Shown: positions 6,414-10,399 of the stretch, in pieces
How positions within the stretch are numbered: position 1 is the stretch's first letter
Layout of the letters: the number at the start of each line of letters is the position of its first letter
Source: 2-02-FULL-66-14 sp037443705
GTDB taxonomy: Bacteria > Pseudomonadota > Gammaproteobacteria > Burkholderiales > SG8-39
Assembly (NCBI GenBank): GCA_037443705.1
Contig: JBBINV010000089.1
Span: 1-10,399, forward strand
Direction of reading: 5' to 3'
DNA length: 10,399 bases
Translations under genes and position numbers: made by a program
The notes under the pieces: generated by a model
What the model was told of the DNA's origin: nothing
Seen by the model: only the letters and a program-made list of their open reading frames with translations
Databases searched by the model: none

Positions 6414-7208
6414 TCAGGATTTTACTCTTCCGCCCGTGACCCGGGCAATGCCGGCCAGGTCGGGCCACGCAGCAATGTTCATGAGTCCGGCCTGGGAAAG
6501 CAATCCCTGGACTGCGCCCTCCTGCCCCAGCCCGTGTTCGAGGAAGATCCAGCCCCCGGGGTACAGGTGCCGAGGCGCATCCCGCGCGATTTCGCGGATC
6601 GCATCCAGCCCGTCCGCCCCCGAGACGAGCGCCGCGCGCGGCTCGAAGCGCAGCGCCTCCAGGTGCGGATCGCCCTCCGCCACGTACGGCGGATTCGCGA
6701 CGATCGCGTCGAACCGCTCGCCCGCGACCGGCTCGAACCAGCGGCCGTGGCGAAAATCCACCTCCAGGTTCAGCTTCGCGGCATTGCGCTTTGCCGTCGC
6801 GAGGGCCGAAGCATCCGCCTCGACCGCAACCACGGCGGCCTTCGGACAATGATGTTTGACCGCGAGGGCTACGGCGCCCGAGCCTGTTCCCAACTCGAGG
6901 AGCGATGACGGATTTGTCTTCAAGACCAGGTCAACCAGCAGCTCGGTTTCGGGCCGCGGGATGAGCACGGAAGGATTTACCGCAAGGTCGAGCCCGTAGA
7001 ACTCCTTGCGCCCTACGAGATAGGCAATCGGTTCGCCGAGCTTTCGCCTTTCTACGAAAGATCGAAATCTTTCCAGAACCGACCGCGCAAGAACTCGTTC
7101 CGGAAACCCGATCAGGCTCGCCTCGGAAACGCCCGAGGCTTCCGCGAGCAGGATGCGCGCTTCGCGCGGCTCGATCCCGGCCGCGGCGAGCGCCTGCGCG
7201 ACGTTCAA
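6414..7208 (-). CDS. prmC: Peptide chain release factor N5-glutamine methyltransferase
   Basis: PrmC (HemK) methylates the glutamine of the GGQ motif in release factors 1 and 2, using S-adenosylmethionine. The 264 residues include the family linker PIAYLVGRKEFYGL (60-73), VLIPRPETE (81-89), the SAM-binding LELGTGSGAVAL (104-115) and the catalytic NPPY at 172-175 followed by GDPHLEALRFEP. The start is TTG 7208-7206, overlapping the prfA stop as TTGA, with GAAGAG just upstream as a plausible ribosome site. Its substrate PrfA is the gene directly upstream. The N-terminal helical domain is slightly shorter than in E. coli. Parts of the gene, for example 6830-6990 and 7020-7090, are less GC-rich than their neighbours. 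Confidence 0.97.
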   Translation of the reverse strand: MNVAQALAAAGIEPREARILLAEASGVSEASLIGFPERVLARSVLERFRSFVERRKLGEPIAYLVGRKEFYGLDLAVNPSVLIPRPETELLVDLVLKTNPSSLLELGTGSGAVALAVKHHCPKAAVVAVEADASALATAKRNAAKLNLEVDFRHGRWFEPVAGERFDAIVANPPYVAEGDPHLEALRFEPRAALVSGADGLDAIREIARDAPRHLYPGGWIFLEHGLGQEGAVQGLLSQAGLMNIAAWPDLAGIARVTGGRVKS

Positions 7209-8290
7209 GCGGACTCTTCGGCGAGCTGGGCGAGCTGCTCGGCCTGGAGCTCGGCCGCGAGCGCGCCGATCAGCTCGTCGAGCTCACCGTCCATGATGCG
7301 GTCGATCTTGTAGAGCGTGAGGTTGATGCGGTGGTCGGTCACCCGCCCCTGCGGGAAGTTGTAGGTGCGGATGCGCTCCGAGCGGTCGCCCGAGCCGATC
7401 AGGCTCCTGCGGGTGGAGGCGGTCTTCGCGGCCTGCTCGCGCGTCTGCTTGTCCCTGATGCGCGCCGCGAGCACCGAGAGCGCGCGCTCCCGGTTCTTGT
7501 GCTGCGAGCGCGAGTCCTGGCACTCCACGACGATCCCGGTGGGCAGGTGCGTGACGCGGATCGCAGATTCGGTCTTGTTGACGTGCTGCCCGCCCGCCCC
7601 CGAGGCGCGGAACGTGTCGATGCGAAGCTCGGCCGGATTGAGCACCACGTCGTCGATCGCATCGGCTTCCGGCAGCACCGCGACCGTGCAGGCCGAGGTG
7701 TGGATGCGCCCCTGCGCTTCCGTCGCGGGCACGCGCTGCACGCGATGCCCGCCGGATTCGAACTTGAGCCGCGCGTAGGGCGCCTCGCCCGAGACGCGCG
7801 CGATCACCTCCTTGTAGCCGCCGAGTTCCGAGGGACTCTCGGAGATGAGCTCGACCTGCCAGCCGCGGCGCTCGGCGTAACGCGTGTACATCCGGAAGAG
7901 GTCGCCCGCGAAGAGGGCCGACTCGTCGCCGCCGGTGCCGGCGCGGATTTCGAGGAAGGCATTCCTCTCGTCGTTCGGGTCCTTCGGCAGCAGGCTCTTC
8001 TGGAGTTCGGCCTCGAGCGATTCCATCGCCGCGCGCGCCTTCTTCAGCTCCTCCTCGGCATACGCCTTCATCGCCGCGTCGGCCGCGAGATCGCGCGCGT
8101 CCGCGGCGTCACGCTCGGCCTGCAGGTACTTCTGAAACAGGGAAACCGCTTCGGACGCCTCGACGTGCTCGCGCGAGAGCTTCCGGAACTGGTCGATGTC
8201 GCGCGCGGCGTCCTCGGCCGCGAGCAGGCGGTTCAGCTCCTCGAGCCGCCCGGCGAGCGTCTCGAGCCGGTTGCGCAGCGCCGCTTTCAA
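7205..8290 (-). CDS. prfA: Peptide chain release factor 1
   Basis: Release factor 1 ends translation at UAA and UAG on the ribosome. The 361-residue protein shows the specificity tripeptide PAT (188-190, the RF1 form of PxT) inside RVQRVPATEAQGRIHTS, and the catalytic GGQ at 233-235 inside SGAGGQHVNKTESA. It also has the usual N-terminal coiled helices and the late SGDRSERIRTYNFPQGRVTDHR. The start is TTG 8290-8288, overlapping the hemA stop as TTGA; the next residues (KAALRNRLE) align with the start of the family, so this unusual codon is probably right. Gln235 is the expected target of PrmC, encoded immediately downstream. Confidence 0.98.
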   Translation of the reverse strand: MKAALRNRLETLAGRLEELNRLLAAEDAARDIDQFRKLSREHVEASEAVSLFQKYLQAERDAADARDLAADAAMKAYAEEELKKARAAMESLEAELQKSLLPKDPNDERNAFLEIRAGTGGDESALFAGDLFRMYTRYAERRGWQVELISESPSELGGYKEVIARVSGEAPYARLKFESGGHRVQRVPATEAQGRIHTSACTVAVLPEADAIDDVVLNPAELRIDTFRASGAGGQHVNKTESAIRVTHLPTGIVVECQDSRSQHKNRERALSVLAARIRDKQTREQAAKTASTRRSLIGSGDRSERIRTYNFPQGRVTDHRINLTLYKIDRIMDGELDELIGALAAELQAEQLAQLAEESA

Positions 8291-9534
8291 GGCCGCAGCC
8301 GGAAAATCCGCGCGAGCAGGTCCGCGAGCGCGCGGCGCTCTTCGCCCGAGGCTTCGTTCAGGGCCTGCGTGGGCGCATGCATGAGCTTGTTGGTGAGCCC
8401 CTGCGAGAGCGCTTCCAGCACCTGCTTCGGGTCACCCCCCTTGCGCAGCATCCTGAGCGCCCGCTCGACCTCGTGCCGGCGCGCACCCTCGGCCTGCTCG
8501 CGAAGCTGGCGGATGAGCGGCACCGACTCGCGCGCCGACATCCAGTGCATGAACTGCCCGACCTGGGTCTCGATGATCGCCTCGGCCTGCTCGACCGCCG
8601 AGCGGCGCGCGTCCAGGTTCCCCTGCACGATCTCCTGCAGGTCGTCTACCGTGTACAGGAACACGTCGTCGAGCTCGCCGACCTCGGGCTCGACGTCGCG
8701 CGGCACCGCGAGATCGACCATGAACATCGGCCGGCGCCGGCGCGCCCTCAGCGCGCGCTCGACCAGCCCCAGGCCCACGATCGGCAGCGAGCTCGCGGTG
8801 CACGAGACCACGATGTCGTGCTCGTGCAGGTGCTCGGCGAGCGTCTTGAGCTCGATCGCCTGCCCGTTGAAGCGGTGCGCGATCGCGTGCGCGCGCTCGT
8901 AGGTTCGGTTCGCGACCGTGAGGCGCGCCGGCGCCTGCGCGGCGAAATGCGTGGCGCAGAGCTCGATCATCTCGCCGGCGCCGATGAAGAGCACCTTCTG
9001 GTCCCTGAGCGAGGGAAAGATGCGCGCCGCAAGCTTCACCGCCGCGGCGGCCATCGAGACGCTGTTGGCGCCGACCTGCGTGGTGGTGCGCACCTCCTTG
9101 GCCACGGCGAACGAGCGCTGGAAGAGCTTGTGAAGGAGCGTTCCGAGCGTGCCCGCGGACTCCGCGGCGCGCACCGCGTCCTTCATCTGCCCGAGGATCT
9201 GCGGCTCGCCGAGCACCATCGAATCGAGGCCCGAGGCGACGCGGAAGGCGTGCCGCACCGCCTGCTCGCGCGGCAGCGTGTAGAGATAGGGCGCGATGTC
9301 GTCGGGCCGCAGGCGGTGGTATTCCGCGAGCCAGCTCGCCGCGCCGCGCGCTTCGCCCGCCGAGAGGTAGAGCTCGGTGCGGTTGCACGTCGAAAGGATC
9401 GCGGCTTCCGCCGCGCCGCGCGCGCGCTTGAGCTCCCCGAGCGCGTCCTGGAGCTTCTCGACGTGGAACGCCACCCGCTCGCGGAGCTGGAGCGGCGCGG
9501 TCTGGTGGTTCAGTCCCAGGGCGAAGAGCGTCAC
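8287..9534 (-). CDS. hemA: Glutamyl-tRNA reductase
   Basis: HemA reduces glutamyl-tRNA(Glu) to glutamate-1-semialdehyde with NADPH, the committed step of tetrapyrrole synthesis by the C5 route. The 415-residue product has ALGLNHQTAP at the N-terminus, the catalytic Cys50 in ILSTCNRTELY, the conserved His95, GLDSMVLGEPQILGQ (102-116), the nucleotide-binding VLFIGAGEM (181-189) and the C-terminal dimerisation helix region. The start is GTG 9534-9532; a TTG two codons earlier is possible. The frame stays open upstream to about 9942, but that part is antisense to the diguanylate cyclase gene and does not match the family. It is the first gene of a tightly packed run with prfA, prmC and grxD. Confidence 0.97.
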   Translation of the reverse strand: MTLFALGLNHQTAPLQLRERVAFHVEKLQDALGELKRARGAAEAAILSTCNRTELYLSAGEARGAASWLAEYHRLRPDDIAPYLYTLPREQAVRHAFRVASGLDSMVLGEPQILGQMKDAVRAAESAGTLGTLLHKLFQRSFAVAKEVRTTTQVGANSVSMAAAAVKLAARIFPSLRDQKVLFIGAGEMIELCATHFAAQAPARLTVANRTYERAHAIAHRFNGQAIELKTLAEHLHEHDIVVSCTASSLPIVGLGLVERALRARRRRPMFMVDLAVPRDVEPEVGELDDVFLYTVDDLQEIVQGNLDARRSAVEQAEAIIETQVGQFMHWMSARESVPLIRQLREQAEGARRHEVERALRMLRKGGDPKQVLEALSQGLTNKLMHAPTQALNEASGEERRALADLLARIFRLRP

Positions 9535-9565
9535 GTGCAAAGAGCCAAGCGCTTGTTTCGCAGCG

Positions 9566-9594
9566 ATTTTACCCCGTCCTGTCGAGCCTGCCGC
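9566..9594 (-). promoter_or_regulatory. Candidate hemA promoter
   Basis: On the minus strand GGTAAAATCGC contains TAAAAT (9571-9566), a good -10 element and an AT-rich spot in a GC-rich region. The hexamer 17 bp upstream, GCGGCA (9594-9589), matches the -35 consensus at only three positions. Transcription would start near 9559, leaving a short leader of about 25 nt before the GTG. The rest of the 125-bp gap (9535-9659) shows no ORF, repeat or terminator that I can support. Confidence 0.35.
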
Positions 9595-9648
9595 TTGATC
9601 TGGGCTAAAGCATGGCCGGGCGCGAGCCGATGAAGAAGAAAGGTGCCC

Positions 9649-9653
9649 GGAGA
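9649..9653 (+). promoter_or_regulatory. Ribosome binding site deciding the start of the diguanylate cyclase gene
   Basis: GGAGA lies six bases before ATG 9660. Two further in-frame ATGs at 9612 and 9630 have no comparable purine-rich site, so the third ATG is preferred. Confidence 0.55.
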
Positions 9654-9659
9654 CCCTCC

Positions 9660-10399
9660 ATGAATCCGCAGTCGATTTCCGACGAGTCCGCGCTCGCCCG
9701 TTCGCCGCTGTTCGACGGGATCGCGCCCGGCGCGCTGCGGGAGCTCGCCGTCCTGGCTGGCCTTCGCGACGTCGCAGCCGGTACGCGCCTGCTCGCGCCC
9801 GGGAGCGACAACGACGCGGTCTACCTCGTCCTTTCGGGTGCGCTCGGCGTGTTCGCCGACGAGCGCGCGCGGCTGCCGCTCGCCACCATCGGGCCGGGCG
9901 GCTGCGCCGGCGAGCAATCGGTGCTCGACCGCAAGGCCGCATCCGCCCTGGTGATGGCGACCGAGCCCTCGCGGCTCGCCGTCGTTCCGTCCGAGGCGCT
10001 GTGGCGCTCGATGGAAGCCGCGCCGCGGATCGCGTTCAACCTGCTGCGGCTGCTCTCGCAGCGGATCCGGCTGGACAACGAGCGCCACATCGCGTTCGAG
10101 GCGACGGCCTCGGTCGATTTCCTCACCGGGCTGCACAACCGGCGCTGGATGGAGGAGATGTTCGAGCGCGAGCTCACGCGCTGCGAGCGCGCGGGCAGCG
10201 CCGCCTCGCTCCTCATGATCGACGTCGACCATTTCAAGCGCGTGAACGACTCGCTCGGCCACCCGGCGGGCGATCGTCTCCTCGCGCGCCTGGGGGAGCT
10301 GCTGCGCCGCGCGTTGCGCCCGAACGATCTGTGCGCGCGCTACGGCGGCGAGGAGTTCTGCGTGCTGCTCCCCGGCGCCGCAGCGGCGCGCGCGCTGCG
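9660..10399 (+). CDS. Diguanylate cyclase with N-terminal cyclic-nucleotide-binding-type domain, C-terminus beyond window
   Basis: The visible 246 codons encode a CAP-like cyclic-nucleotide-binding fold (about 13-125: RSPLFDGIAPGALREL, then VYLVLSGALGVF, then GGCAGEQSVL), a helical linker, and a GGDEF domain beginning with DFLTGLHNRR (153-162). The GGDEF part has the metal-binding IDVDHFK (187-193) and the active-site GGEEF at 229-233. RPND at 220-223 lies five residues before GGEEF, the position of the RxxD inhibitory site, so product inhibition by c-di-GMP is likely. Synthesis of c-di-GMP from GTP is expected because the key residues are intact. The phosphate-binding segment of the N-terminal domain has Ala-Ser where CRP has Arg-Ser, so classic cAMP binding is doubtful. 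Two upstream in-frame ATGs (9612 and 9630) are alternative starts. It is divergent from hemA. The GGDEF C-terminus is cut by the window edge, and an additional domain beyond cannot be excluded. Confidence 0.93.
   Translation, partial: MNPQSISDESALARSPLFDGIAPGALRELAVLAGLRDVAAGTRLLAPGSDNDAVYLVLSGALGVFADERARLPLATIGPGGCAGEQSVLDRKAASALVMATEPSRLAVVPSEALWRSMEAAPRIAFNLLRLLSQRIRLDNERHIAFEATASVDFLTGLHNRRWMEEMFERELTRCERAGSAASLLMIDVDHFKRVNDSLGHPAGDRLLARLGELLRRALRPNDLCARYGGEEFCVLLPGAAAARAL

Noticed and set aside
7056..7073. Perfect 7-bp hairpin (GAAAGAT / ATCTTTC) with a 4-nt loop inside prmC
   Set aside because: It is short, inside a coding region, and has no U-run or conserved context; it is probably chance in a locally AT-richer stretch.
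7331..9633. Long plus-strand open frames opposite prfA and hemA
   Set aside because: Both are shadows of strongly conserved genes on the minus strand.
1..10399. tRNA, rRNA, CRISPR, insertion sequence, phage or toxin-antitoxin genes
   Set aside because: I looked on both strands and found no cloverleaf, repeat-spacer pattern, transposase or small toxin pair that could be supported.

Overview
The window is about 10.4 kb of very GC-rich, densely packed bacterial DNA. Gene content and order point to a betaproteobacterium or a close relative. The divergent pair argH / algZ-algR-hemC is known from Pseudomonas and many beta- and gammaproteobacteria, and the run hemA-prfA-prmC-grxD is familiar from betaproteobacteria. 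The assignment rests on recognised synteny and protein motifs only; no database search was possible. I see no tRNA, rRNA, CRISPR array, insertion sequence or phage gene.

Layout, left to right. (1) 1-2637, minus strand: a membrane sensor kinase of the AlgZ/FimS type, a LytTR response regulator of the AlgR type, and hemC, which runs off the left edge. A 26-nt imperfect inverted repeat resembling a REP doublet (REPIN) fills most of the 108-bp gap between the kinase and regulator genes. (2) 2687-6115, plus strand: argH, a soluble Ser/Thr protein kinase fused to a cyclic-nucleotide-binding-type domain, and a fructosamine-kinase-like gene that lacks the N-terminal lobe and has no ordinary start codon near its expected beginning. 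(3) 6089-9534, minus strand: hemA-prfA-prmC-grxD, tightly coupled and converging on region 2 with a 27-bp overlap of the coding ends. (4) 9660-10399, plus strand: a diguanylate cyclase with an N-terminal cyclic-nucleotide-binding-type domain, cut by the right edge.

Functionally, most of the window is housekeeping. HemA and HemC are early steps of tetrapyrrole synthesis. PrfA is release factor 1, and PrmC methylates its GGQ glutamine. GrxD is a CGFS monothiol glutaredoxin involved in Fe-S handling. ArgH is the last step of arginine synthesis. Regulatory genes sit among these: the AlgZ/AlgR two-component system, the kinase-cNMP protein, and the cNMP-GGDEF protein.

Several junctions use a four-base NTGA overlap in which the stop of one gene overlaps a non-ATG start of the next (GTGA for algR/hemC, TTGA for hemA/prfA and prfA/prmC). 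The same geometry with CTG (CTGA) occurs between the Ser/Thr kinase and the truncated fructosamine-kinase-like gene. That junction and the REPIN-like element are the most unusual things here. I did not find a clearly new multi-gene system.
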